Source of the DNA: an uncultured Clostridium sp.
GTDB lineage: Bacteria > Bacillota > Clostridia > TANB77 > CAG-508
Length of the DNA stretch: 53,835 nucleotides
Direction: 5' to 3'
NCBI GenBank assembly: GCA_946409935.1
Contig: CAMJYG010000009.1
Location: 1-53,835 of the forward strand
Shown: piece after piece, positions 24,361 through 32,179 of the stretch
Layout: each line of letters opens with the position of its first letter
How positions within the stretch are numbered: position 1 is the first letter of the stretch
Translations under genes and position numbers: made by a program
Notes under the pieces: generated by a model
What the model was told of the DNA's origin: nothing
Databases searched by the model: none
What the model saw: only the letters and a program-made list of their open reading frames with translations

Positions 24361-25183
24361 CTTTGGGAATTTATTAAAATTTGAATTTAAAAAACTAAAA
24401 CAAAGAAATATATTTAAGTTAATTATATTGTGTGCTATTATATTACCAATTATTACATCACTATCAGCATATTTTACAGTAAAAGAAAATGTTGATATTC
24501 AACCAGTATACAAATCTTATGCAACAGTAAACTATGTAATAGAAAATGATTTTTTTGGACCAACTATGATAATTATTTTTGCATTATCTACGATTATAAT
24601 ATGTGAGGAATTTAGCAAAGGCACAATTAAACAGTTATTTACAAAGCCATATAAAAAGGATTACCATTTGTTATCGAAATATATTGTAGTTTGTTGCACA
24701 GTTTTGTTATATAGCTTGATATTTGTAAGTATTAGTACCTTGATATTTGAAGTATTATATCACTTTCAAAATCTCAATGTTCCGAATGAGTATTTAAATC
24801 AAGACATAAGCTATAGTATACCCAAATTTATGATTTTAAGTATTATTTCTGTCATACCGCAATTTCTATTTTACATAGTAATTCTATTCTTCTGGGGAGC
24901 ATTAACGAATAATCCATTTGTAATGATAATTTACGGCTTTTTATTAGTTATTATTGATAATGCTCTAGCAATGGTACTGACAAATACTGAAGCGATTCCA
25001 AGCTTCATTCTGAATTTTAATATTTCAGTATGTTGTTCAAATATAGATAGTTATATTTTTAAGGAAAAAATGTTTGAAGGTGCAAATTTGTGGATTAATA
25101 TAATAGTATTATTTATATATTTATCTGTATTTCTTTCACTAGGTAGGAGATTTTTTAGAAATAAAGAAATACAAAATATTTAG
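24353..25183 (+). CDS. ABC-2 type permease
   Basis: The 276-residue membrane protein starts LLKFEFKKLKQRNIFKLII and has about six hydrophobic segments, typical of ABC-2 permeases that export peptides or antibiotics. TTG 24353 follows TAGGAGGA and overlaps the ATPase frame by eight bases. Its ATPase partner is deleted internally, so it may be an orphan unless another ATPase serves it. The LytTR/DUF3021 pair upstream probably controlled the operon. Confidence 0.82.
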   Translation: MNNFGNLLKFEFKKLKQRNIFKLIILCAIILPIITSLSAYFTVKENVDIQPVYKSYATVNYVIENDFFGPTMIIIFALSTIIICEEFSKGTIKQLFTKPYKKDYHLLSKYIVVCCTVLLYSLIFVSISTLIFEVLYHFQNLNVPNEYLNQDISYSIPKFMILSIISVIPQFLFYIVILFFWGALTNNPFVMIIYGFLLVIIDNALAMVLTNTEAIPSFILNFNISVCCSNIDSYIFKEKMFEGANLWINIIVLFIYLSVFLSLGRRFFRNKEIQNI

Positions 25184-25290
25184 GTTTTAAGAAAAGATTA
25201 TAATATAAAAATATTAAGTTGCAATGGAAGCAAAAAATAGGGAACACTAAAATATTAAATAAATAAAAAAATAATATAGGAGTTAAAATA

Positions 25291-26007
25291 ATGGGAAAAA
25301 TACAAATAGTAGGAATAATTGATGATAGTTTTAGTTTTGAAAATACAGTTTTATCTAGTAAATCTGTTATTTTGGAAAATATAGTAGATAATATGAATAT
25401 ATTAAATCAATTTTTATTTTGTTTGCCAATTATTTTGTTAATACTAATACCATTTATTCTAAAACAAAAAAAATATGGAATTTTTAATAGAGAATTTAGA
25501 GAAAAATCACAAAGGGAATTTATTAAAAAGAATAATTTAGATACTGTTGGAAAACAAGTTATTTTTGTTATGAAAAGATATATATTAATAGTATTTTTAT
25601 TTTTATTTGTATTTTATTTTATAGTAACACCAATCCACGAACTTATTCACGCTGTGACAGGAGCTTTATTTGGAGCAGAAATGAAAGTGGGATTTATACC
25701 TCAGATGCTCGTAACAGTTGCAATAACAGGGACACCACTATCTAAATTACAATATTTATTAATATTGTGTATGCCTGTTATATTGATAGGAATAATACCA
25801 GCAGTCATTGTTCTTATAAAATTCCCTAAAAAAATTAAAAATGCAACAAAAGTATCTATACTAATAATATTTTTCTTAGCCATAATTGTTTCGGCTGGAG
25901 CGGATTTAATAAGCATTTACAATATGATTAAGCAAGTTCCAAATGGAGCAATGATGCAACAAACAGATAATGGAATGTACTGGTATATGCCAGAAAACAA
26001 TAACTAA
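25291..26007 (+). CDS. DUF3267-like putative zincin membrane peptidase
   Basis: The 238-residue membrane protein has an HELIH zinc-binding motif at about residue 115 (TPIHELIHAVTGALFGAE), placed at the end of a transmembrane segment as in DUF3267 putative membrane metallopeptidases. Four or five hydrophobic segments are visible, including one near residues 45-58 and several after residue 145. The substrate is unknown. An AGGAG site precedes the ATG. It follows the permease gene by about 110 bases and may belong to the same cargo unit. Confidence 0.75.
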   Translation: MGKIQIVGIIDDSFSFENTVLSSKSVILENIVDNMNILNQFLFCLPIILLILIPFILKQKKYGIFNREFREKSQREFIKKNNLDTVGKQVIFVMKRYILIVFLFLFVFYFIVTPIHELIHAVTGALFGAEMKVGFIPQMLVTVAITGTPLSKLQYLLILCMPVILIGIIPAVIVLIKFPKKIKNATKVSILIIFFLAIIVSAGADLISIYNMIKQVPNGAMMQQTDNGMYWYMPENNN

Positions 26008-26220
26008 ATAAAGGTCTATTTATAGGTATTGTTTAATCAATCCATACTTAAATTTTTACATACTGATACAACAAGTGTTCAAAAAAAAGATAAAATTTAT
26101 GTTATACTATTTGATATAGCATAATTATGAAAAAGGTATCTAAATACTATTGAACTTGATTTTTATTATGTTTTTGGACAAACAATAATTAAATTATATA
26201 ACGGAGAAGAGGGAATAAAG

Positions 26221-26457
26221 ATGGCTTACAAATTAGAATTATGGCAAGAGGCGAAGAAAAAATGTAGACTAAATGATAATGATATACAAAAAGCAAAAGA
26301 AATGGGATTAAATCCTAAAAGTTTGATAAAAAATATTCCAAATAAAAATGAACAATGGAAAGTTCCAGTTAAAGATTGGATTAATGATATGTATGAAAAA
26401 AGAAAACAAAAGATGGAAAAAAAGCAAAACGAAAAAAGAGAAAATATAAATTTTTAG
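26221..26457 (+). CDS. Conserved small hypothetical protein (78 residues)
   Basis: The protein starts MAYKLELWQEAKKKCRLND and has the conserved block AKEMGLNPKSLIKNIPNKNEQWKVPVK, then a WINDMYEKR segment and a Lys-rich tail. It resembles a widespread family of small cytosolic proteins in Firmicutes with no known function. A GGAGAAGAGGG site and a TATGAT-type promoter lie upstream. It looks intact and stands alone. Confidence 0.75.
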   Translation: MAYKLELWQEAKKKCRLNDNDIQKAKEMGLNPKSLIKNIPNKNEQWKVPVKDWINDMYEKRKQKMEKKQNEKRENINF

Positions 26458-26487
26458 AAAATATTTTATAATGATAAACAAAGTAAT

Positions 26488-26536
26488 TTCAAATGTATAA
26501 ATTAAACTTAAAAATTTAATTTATACATTTTTCTTT
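26488..26536. terminator. Intrinsic terminator (bidirectional)
   Basis: AAATGTATAAATT and AATTTATACATTT arms lie around an AT-rich loop, with T runs following on the plus strand. Confidence 0.7.
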
Positions 26537-26581
26537 TTCTCTCCAAAATAATAAAATACCATCAAGGAGGGATTAGAAAAA

Positions 26582-26743
26582 ATGGATTTTAATAATTTAA
26601 TTAACACTAACATTTTAGAAGAATTATATGAAAAAGAAAGTGAGGAGTTTGAAGATTATGTAGTAAATGAAAACAAAGAAAATAGAACAAATGAAACTAG
26701 GTTTATGCAAGTACAGATAGACTTGAACTTGCAAAGCTATTAA
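26582..26743 (+). pseudogene. Chimeric small ORF: conjugative-element protein start joined to VirB4 tail
   Basis: ATG 26582, after AAGGAGGG, starts MDFNNLINTNILEELYEKES, an acidic N-terminus. At about 26700 the DNA switches to the VirB4 3' region, read here out of frame (FMQVQIDLNLQSY). The N-terminal source is not identified. The join resembles the one at 12133 and shows another deletion in the old conjugation module. Confidence 0.55.
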
Positions 26744-26895
26744 ATATTTCAGATTTACAAATGAGTTATATAACAAATGTAAATGCAGGAGAAGGATTAA
26801 TTAAAATAGGAAGTTCTTTGATACCTTTTGTAAATAAGTTTCCAAAAAATACGAAGTTGTACCAGCTTATGAATACAAAATTATTAGATAACTAA
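26707..26895 (+). pseudogene. VirB4-like conjugation ATPase, 3' end only (copy 2)
   Basis: The frame reads ASTDRLELAKLLNISDLQMS, then YITNVNAGEGLIK, GSSLIPFVNKFPKNTKLYQLM and NTKLLDN, closing at TAA 26893-26895. It extends further upstream in the gene than copy 1 at 12133-12278 and is nearly identical to it over about 140 bases. Two copies imply either two elements that decayed in the same manner or a duplication. Confidence 0.8.
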
Positions 26896-27031
26896 AAAAG
26901 TTAAAAAAGTAAATAAGATTATAGACTTTTTGGAAAAATAATGTAAAATTATTTGCATAGAAAGTAAGTATAAGTAGATGTGTGTGTTACCCTCGACCTT
27001 GATTGCTAATCAAGAGTTAGGGGGTGAGGCT

Positions 27032-27142
27032 ATGTTAAAGATTTTAGCATTCCTAGAAATAGGTTTAAGTATTTCAATAACAATAAATTTAGCCTTGCTA
27101 TGTATTATTTACATACAATGGGTTAATAGTCAAATAAAATAA
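27032..27142 (+). CDS. Small hydrophobic peptide, putative type I toxin
   Basis: The 36-residue peptide has a single membrane span (LKILAFLEIGLSISITINLA, then LLCIIYIQWVN) and a short Lys-ending tail. ATG 27032 follows GGGGGTGAGG. That site can be locked in a hairpin with the upstream CCCTC (26990-26994), and an inner CTTGATTGCTAATCAAG stem lies between. Single-span peptides of this size with a sequestered ribosome binding site and an antisense promoter behind them are typical type I toxins that depolarise the membrane. The peptide does not match a named family that I know. Confidence 0.65.
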   Translation: MLKILAFLEIGLSISITINLALLCIIYIQWVNSQIK

Positions 27143-27229
27143 AACACTACACATTTGCTTTGCAGAGCTATGTGGTGTATATTCAAACTATTTTGGGTAA
27201 CCGCATTTCTGCGATTACTTACTTTCTAT
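27143..27229 (-). ncRNA. Putative antisense antitoxin RNA
   Basis: From the minus-strand promoter at 27234-27262, an RNA would start near 27227 and run leftward across ACACCACAT / ATGTGTAGT (27146-27181), an inverted repeat able to act as terminator in both directions. It would be complementary to the 3' part of the toxin mRNA. Its existence is inferred from the promoter and the repeat only. Confidence 0.45.
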
Positions 27230-27281
27230 AAATATTATAATAGATTTTTATAGAAAAGTCAATGAATTTATAAAAAATAAA

Positions 27282-27318
27282 AAGTGCTATATAAGTTTAT
27301 ATAGTGCTTTTTTTGCAT
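27282..27318 (+). terminator. Intrinsic terminator
   Basis: AGTGCTATATAA and TTATATAGTGCT arms (two G-T pairs) are followed by a T7 run. Confidence 0.7.
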
Positions 27319-27368
27319 GAACAGCAAGTGAAAAGGCGAAAAAGATAATAAGATTTGGAGAATAGAAA

Positions 27369-27992
27369 ATGTCAGATATAAAAGTAAAAGAAAATAAAAA
27401 AGGAACAATAAAAACACTAAATAAAACAGTTGTTGGAACTCAAAAGATTAAAAATGATGGATTAAATAAAAACAATCAAATTACAAGGATTAATGAACAA
27501 GAAGAAAATGTTTCCGCAACAGAATATGCAATTGAAAAATCTAAAAATGCAATAAAAAATGCATCGTATGATGCAAAAAAAGCAAATAAAATTGGTTTAC
27601 AATGTTTTAAACAAACAAGACAAAATTTGCTGAAAATACAAAATGATAGAATAATTAGACAAGAGGCTGAAAACTATCAAAATACACAAAACATTTATAA
27701 CAGAATAAATAAAACAAATAAATTTCAAGATAATTATAAGAAAAAAATTCAAAATTCAAATATAAAAAATAATATAAAAATAAAAAAAGTAGCTAACAAT
27801 CCAATAAAAACTACGAAATACACAAAAGGTACGGTAAAGCAGACCATGTGCGGAATTGTACAGAAATATGAAAATGGAAGAGTTTATACAATAGAAGGAA
27901 ATTCAAATGATAGTTGTAAGCAAAAAGATTATGATGTAAATAGTGAGGAAATACTAGGTTATGGAACTCCTATGTATAATTCAATGGAATAA
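27369..27992 (+). pseudogene. Chimera of CD1108-type element protein and a CHAP amidase C-terminus
   Basis: The 207-residue frame starts like CD1108-family conjugative-element proteins (KGTIKTLNKTVVGTQKIKN, ENVSATEYAIEKSKNA) with a long Lys/Asn-rich helical region. After about residue 150 it becomes TMCGIVQKYENGRVYTIEGN, then VNSEEILGYGTPMY, which is the C-terminal end of CHAP peptidoglycan hydrolases. The catalytic Cys and His of CHAP are missing, as is the middle of the CD1108 protein. An in-frame deletion between two neighbouring conjugation genes explains it. Confidence 0.7.
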
Positions 27993-28106
27993 GTAAAAAT
28001 ATAAAAATTAAAAATAATAAACAAAAACGAACAAAAATTCATTTTGATAAAAATATAAATCGGAAAAAATGTAAAATTTGAAACACAAAATAAAATAAAA
28101 AAACTC

Positions 28107-28135
28107 TTGACAAAAAAATGTATTAACTATAAAAT
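28107..28135 (+). promoter_or_regulatory. Sigma-A type promoter of the CA-repeat leader and pilin-like gene
   Basis: TTGACA (28107-28112), a 17-base spacer and TAAAAT (28130-28135). The region 27993-28230 holds nothing else that I can support. Confidence 0.8.
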
Positions 28136-28231
28136 GGTAACAAATAAATTTTGAAACATAGAATATATGAATTTTACCAAAAGATTAAACAGAAAAAATG
28201 AGACTAACAAAAGAAAAGGGGGGACAAAACC

Positions 28232-28363
<132 letters not shown>

Positions 28364-28491
28364 ATATAAGAAAAATATATTTACGGAATAAGAGAATATT
28401 TAGTAAAAAATAAAGGTCATCCACTATTAATTTAAAAAGCTTAAAATATAAAAACAAAAAATAAAATTTGAAAATTAATAGGAGGATAAAG

Positions 28492-30219
28492 ATGACAAAG
28501 AAAAAACAAAATGGTATAACTTTGATTGCTCTCGTAATTACAATAATTGTACTTTTAATCTTAGCTGGTGTAAGTATTATGACATTGGCAGGAGATAACG
28601 GATTATTAACAAGAACTACAACTGCAAAACAGAAAACAGAGCAAGCAGGAATAATGGAAAATATAAAATTAGCATTTCAAAGTGCAAAAATAGGAGAGTA
28701 TGTAGGAGAAAGTGGAAGTTTAGCAAATAAAGTTACGACAGAAATAGAAAAAATATATGGAACAGGAACAGTGGAAGAAATAACAGAAGATAGTGGAGTA
28801 TATACAGTAACGATAACAGGATATGGAACATATACAATAGATGCAAATGGAAATGTTGCGAGATTAGAAAGTTTAAACATAAGTCCAACAACTCTAAATT
28901 TACAAATAAGAGAAGAAGAAACTCCAACTCCTACAGCAATATCTGTGACAAAACATGGAGTAGAAGGAACAGTAAGTTGGTCGATATCGCCAGAAGGAAT
29001 AGCTACGTTAAGTTCAGATACAGGAGATACAATAAATGTAACTCCAGTAGCAGGAGGAAGTGCGACTTTAACAGCTACCTGTGGGGATAAAACAAGAGAA
29101 TGTACAGTAAATGTAACTGAAGTAAATAAAGTTGCAGTAACTTTTAATTTAGGTGGTGGAAGTGTAAATAATAGTACAGATGCAGTAGTAATAAATGCAT
29201 TCCCTGGAGAAACAATTACTTTACCAACGCCATCTGCTCCAACAGCAACATCAAACTATACACTAAAAGGTTGGTATGATGCAGCAGATTCAGAAGAAGA
29301 TCCAGTATATGCAGCAAATCTAACAACTACAACAGTACCAAATAGCGCAACAACAGTATATGCACAATGGAAAGAACCAAAAATAGCGTTTAGAAGTTAT
29401 GGAACAGCAAGAAATATAGGAACATATGGAAATCAATATAGTATAGGAGCAATAACTGTAAATGAAGTACAAGTAGCAGATAATTGGAAGAAGTTTTATG
29501 AAGATGATGATTTTATATATGTAATATATGGAGATTATTATCCAGCAGGAGCACAAACAGAAATAACAAGTGGAAATACAATATTTGCACCAGCGCATAA
29601 AGACAACTATAATAATGCAAGTTCTGATTCAAGTTATGTATGGTCGGTAAATAGTCGTACAAATTGGGCTACATTATTAAAATATTTAAGAAATAATAAT
29701 GCATATTTTTGGGATAATAATAATAAAGTGGATAACCATGGAACAAACGGATTAACATATACAAGTTGGGATAATTTAAAAACAGCAATAGTAACCGCAA
29801 CAGGAAAATCAGCATCTGATATAACAATACAAGGAAGTCCAGATATAGAATTATGGGATAAGAGTTGGACAGCAAAGGGGAATAGTTCAATATTTACATC
29901 AGACAAAACAAATAGTAGTGGATATAAAATATATGGAGGAACATCAGCTAAAAATATGAAAGATGATATACCATGGAAAGCACATTCAGTAGAAACAAAT
30001 GGAACAGGATATTATGATAGATTATATTTCCCAAATAGAGGAAATACTGCGACACAGAACGAGCCTAATGCGGATAAGGCACTTAGCTACTGGCTTGCCT
30101 CACCGGGAGCTGGCGGTAACGCGGTATGCACTGTATGGTATATGGGCGGTGTGTACATCAGCGTCACCCCTGACTCGAATCACTCGTGTGCTCGTCCAGT
30201 CATTGCAATTGCTAAGTAG
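28492..30219 (+). CDS. Type IV pilin-like surface protein with Ig-like and DUF6273-like domains; candidate DGR target
   Basis: The 575-residue protein begins with a prepilin motif (KKKQNGITLIALVITIIVLLILAG), cut before Ile and retained as a membrane helix. There follow a Big2/Ig-like domain (about residues 128-205, ISPTTLNL...ATCGDKTRECTVNV), an InlB B-repeat-like domain (about 208-285, VTFNLGGG...YTLKGWYD...YAQWKEP) and a long C-terminal domain ending YWLASPGAGGNAV...CARPVIAIAK, the end pattern of DUF6273/C-type-lectin-like domains diversified by retroelements. ATG 28492 follows AGGAGG. The last 170 bases are far richer in GC than the rest. Confidence 0.82.
   Translation: MTKKKQNGITLIALVITIIVLLILAGVSIMTLAGDNGLLTRTTTAKQKTEQAGIMENIKLAFQSAKIGEYVGESGSLANKVTTEIEKIYGTGTVEEITEDSGVYTVTITGYGTYTIDANGNVARLESLNISPTTLNLQIREEETPTPTAISVTKHGVEGTVSWSISPEGIATLSSDTGDTINVTPVAGGSATLTATCGDKTRECTVNVTEVNKVAVTFNLGGGSVNNSTDAVVINAFPGETITLPTPSAPTATSNYTLKGWYDAADSEEDPVYAANLTTTTVPNSATTVYAQWKEPKIAFRSYGTARNIGTYGNQYSIGAITVNEVQVADNWKKFYEDDDFIYVIYGDYYPAGAQTEITSGNTIFAPAHKDNYNNASSDSSYVWSVNSRTNWATLLKYLRNNNAYFWDNNNKVDNHGTNGLTYTSWDNLKTAIVTATGKSASDITIQGSPDIELWDKSWTAKGNSSIFTSDKTNSSGYKIYGGTSAKNMKDDIPWKAHSVETNGTGYYDRLYFPNRGNTATQNEPNADKALSYWLASPGAGGNAVCTVWYMGGVYISVTPDSNHSCARPVIAIAK
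30045..30215 (+). other. GC-rich 3' segment, candidate DGR variable region
   Basis: I count 67 G or C in the 120 bases 30061-30180, against clearly AT-rich DNA on both sides. The segment encodes the YWLASP...ARPV end of the pilin-like protein, the part that varies in DGR target proteins. No template repeat or reverse transcriptase is in the window, so any diversification would be in trans. Confidence 0.55.
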
Positions 30220-30277
30220 TCTGATATCTGAAATCCTACTAGATCGTGGTAGGAAAAATTAAGAAGTAGAATAGTAA

Positions 30278-30712
30278 TTGATATTGCAAAATCACGATAA
30301 AGAAGAAAAAGTACTTTGTAGCAGGCGGTTTAATCCGTCTGCCAAAGTACAAATTTTAAGATTTAGATGTCCTATATGCTCTAATAGAGTAATTTTAAAG
30401 GGGTTCAATGATTTGGAAACATTAGTACCTGAAATTGCCCAATTATGGAATTACGAAAAAAATGGAGATTTAAAGCCATCACAAGTATCTGTAGGATCAA
30501 ATAAAAGAGTATGGTGGAAATGTGAAAAAGGACATGAATATCAACTTACGATAAATGATAAAGCAGGAAAACAACATGGCTGTCCAATATGTTCTAATAG
30601 AATAATTATAAAAGGATATAATGATTTAGAAACATTAAGACCGGATTTAGCAGGAGAATGGGCAAGATGTTTCTACATTTTTTTACCTTTTCTTACCTTT
30701 TTAGAATGTTAA
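30278..30712 (+). pseudogene. Fragment of a DUF4379-type zinc-ribbon repeat protein
   Basis: From residue 31 on, the frame has one complete and one partial repeat. The complete one runs from RFRCPICSNRVILKGFNDLE through LWNYEKNGDLKPSQVSVGSN, VWWKCEKGHEYQLTIND to GCPICSN; the second begins with IIIKGYNDLETLRPDLAGEW and is then cut and followed by unrelated sequence (CFYIFLPFLTFLEC). Two CxxC pairs per repeat bind zinc. The TTG at 30278 has no ribosome binding site, and the first 30 residues come from the hairpin DNA behind the pilin-like gene. It is probably a broken remnant. Confidence 0.65.
30311..30350. other. GC-rich hairpin downstream of the pilin-like gene
   Basis: GTACTTTG-TA-GCAGGCGG pairs with CCGTCTGC-CAAAGTAC around TTTAAT. 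There is no T run, so it is not a standard terminator. In known DGRs a hairpin downstream of the variable region promotes homing. This one is 92 bases past the stop codon. Confidence 0.5.
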
Positions 30713-30837
30713 CATAAAAATGGGATTATAATTTTCTTGAACTTAATAGAAATCTAAAAAGGGCATACTCAAAAGATTTTTTAGGAAACGGATGATAATT
30801 TCAAAAGTAGATTTTAGACTTCTAGTTAAGTGTATTT

Positions 30838-30887
30838 TTTAACCCTTTTTAGAAAAAAATTAAGGAATTTTTCTAAAAGGGGTTTTT
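30838..30887 (+). terminator. Long intrinsic terminator
   Basis: AACCCTTTTTAGAAAAA and TTTTTCTAAAAGGGGTT arms are followed by TTT. The region 30713-31029 has no credible gene; it holds this hairpin and the next. Confidence 0.7.
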
Positions 30888-30973
30888 GTATGAAGAAAAT
30901 TATAAGTAACCTAAATTTTAGTATTACCAAAAGATAATATATTTTTTATAGTGTTATTTGTATGTTTTTCAAA

Positions 30974-31013
30974 ATCAAGTATGCAGTATTTTTCTGTGTG
31001 CTTGATTTTTTTT
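30974..31013 (+). terminator. Intrinsic terminator
   Basis: ATCAAGTATGCAG and CTGTGTGCTTGAT arms (with G-T pairs) around TATTTTT are followed by a T8 run. Confidence 0.7.
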
Positions 31014-31031
31014 ATCATCTAAAACAAAAGC

Positions 31032-31091
31032 ATTGTCGTAGTCCACCTTTTATCAATTCAAAAAAATTTGAATTGATAGGAGGAATATAGA
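31032..31091 (+). promoter_or_regulatory. Shared 5' leader with hairpin at the ribosome binding site (copy 2)
   Basis: CATTGTCGTAGTCCACC is followed by TATCAATTCAAA / TTTGAATTGATA, whose 3' arm leads into GGAGGAAT and the ATG at 31092. It has the same plan as 15790-15852, with different stem sequence but conserved upstream motif. Confidence 0.65.
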
Positions 31092-31421
31092 ATGAAAGCT
31101 GATGCAAAATGTTTTATAAGATTTGAAAAAGGAATATATGAGGAAATTCCATATAAGGAGTTAGAAAAGAGAAGATTAAAAGATGAATTTTATAAAGTTA
31201 AAAAATTTATACCTATAGATGGAATGCTAATGGAAGTTACACTAGATGAATATATAGCTTTTTATAAAGAAATTGAAAGAGCCAAATATTATAAAATAAA
31301 ATCAAAAGACTTTGAATTTATTTCTATAGACGAAGTATCAAAAGAAATGGACATTAGAGAGAAATGTGTAATTATCGATGAAAATACAAATATTGATTTT
31401 GAGGTAGAGAGAAAAATATAA
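31092..31421 (+). CDS. N-terminal-type domain of a mobile-element sigma-like protein
   Basis: The 109-residue protein reads ADAKCFIRFEKGIYEEIPYKELEKR, FIPIDGMLMEVTLDEYIAFYKEIERAKYY, then ISIDEVSKEMD and an acidic end. The GxxLMEVtxDEYxxFY block is typical of the N-terminal half of sigma-like proteins that sit before recombinase genes in such elements. The helix-turn-helix half is missing, so it may be a truncated form. It shares its leader design with the sigma-like gene at 15853. A degenerate in-frame extension follows the stop codon. Confidence 0.55.
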   Translation: MKADAKCFIRFEKGIYEEIPYKELEKRRLKDEFYKVKKFIPIDGMLMEVTLDEYIAFYKEIERAKYYKIKSKDFEFISIDEVSKEMDIREKCVIIDENTNIDFEVERKI

Positions 31422-31673
31422 ATAGAAAAATCAAGAGCAGATTTAGAAATAGAGATAAGTAAAAAAGCTATTGATAAAGAAGAAAAGACTGAATTTATTA
31501 CTAGAAGGCAGATTGCATCTTATGGAATTGTAGCAAGGGAGTATTTGAAGAATGTTGGAAATTTAGAAATAAGTAATAAATTGTTTGGCGATTATATGTT
31601 GACATTAATGGAATTATTTTCGCCTAAGGAAATTGAGACTGAGGCGGATAGGTATAGAGAAAAATTAAATTAA
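31422..31673 (+). pseudogene. Element-protein remnant without a start codon
   Basis: Directly after the stop of the preceding gene, the same frame is open for 83 codons: EKSRADLEIEISKKAIDKEE, TRRQIASYGIVAREYLKNVG and SPKEIETEADRYREKLN, ending at TAA 31671-31673. It has no start or ribosome binding site. The coding-like sequence suggests the tail of another element protein joined by deletion. The family is not recognised. Confidence 0.5.
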
Positions 31674-31736
31674 ATGAATGTTATTTTTTCTACAATTTTT
31701 AATATAAGTATATAAAGATAATTTAAAGAAGGTGAA

Positions 31737-31958
31737 GTTTGAAAAATAATTACAATTTTGACTACGTTAAAAACTTACTTAAAAATGCTCAGCTATGCAT
31801 ACTGACACTGTAACAGGCAAAGCCTTAACAGTCTCAGCAACATACAAAAAGTATGCTCCGCTTATTGCGCAAGTTTTTGCCAGCTAAAGCATACTCACAC
31901 TGTAACAAGCATAGCTTTAACAGTCTGAGCATTGTCAAAATTTAATTCTTTTCCAAAC
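31737..31958. repeat. Dispersed palindromic repeat, family A copy 3 (long)
   Basis: The ends are GTTTGAAAAATAATTACAAT and GTCAAAATTTAATTC...CCAAAC. The core contains two hairpins with the shared loop motif CTGTAACA(A/G)GCA(A/T)AGC. This element fills most of the gap between 31674 and 31981. Confidence 0.75.
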
Positions 31959-31981
31959 TTGTGAAAGGAATGTGATTAAAT

Positions 31982-32155
31982 ATGGAAAATACAAAGAATC
32001 AAGAGCAAATATTTTGTATTTTTAATCAAACAAAAGAAATTCCAAGTAAGCAAATAGGAAGAACATTTGAAATATATTTAAGAGATTTAACAAAAATAAA
32101 AAGCAGTGTTGAAAAATATTCAAAAAAAAATTAAAATAAATTCTAGCAGGTGATT
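31982..32155 (+). CDS. Small protein preceding the serine recombinase (57 residues)
   Basis: ATG 31982 follows GAAAGGAATGTGA. The product reads MENTKNQEQIFCIFNQTKEI, RTFEIYLRDLTKIKKAVLKN and ends in basic residues at TGA 32153-32155, 25 bases before the recombinase start. I do not recognise it. A small basic helical protein in this position could be a recombination directionality factor; that is inference from position only. Confidence 0.5.
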
Positions 32156-32179
32156 GCTAGAAATAAAGGAGTGTGAGAA

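Larger units (their letters stand above)
26922..27262. other. Candidate type I toxin-antitoxin locus with convergent promoters
   Basis: A plus-strand promoter (TAGACT 26922-26927, 16-base spacer, TAAAAT 26944-26949) and a minus-strand promoter (TTGACT at 27257-27262, 17-base spacer, TATAAT at 27234-27239) face each other. A 36-residue hydrophobic peptide gene lies between them. Just inside both promoters is a perfect 14-bp inverted repeat, ATAGAAAGTAAGTA (26957-26970) and its complement (27216-27229), so both RNAs would begin alike. A second pair, GTTACCC (26986) and GGGTAAC (27195), lies further in. The layout fits a toxin mRNA with an overlapping antisense RNA. Confidence 0.7.

Noticed and set aside
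28677..29906. Several long minus-strand frames within the pilin-like gene
   Set aside because: They are antisense shadows with low-complexity hydrophobic products and no ribosome binding sites.
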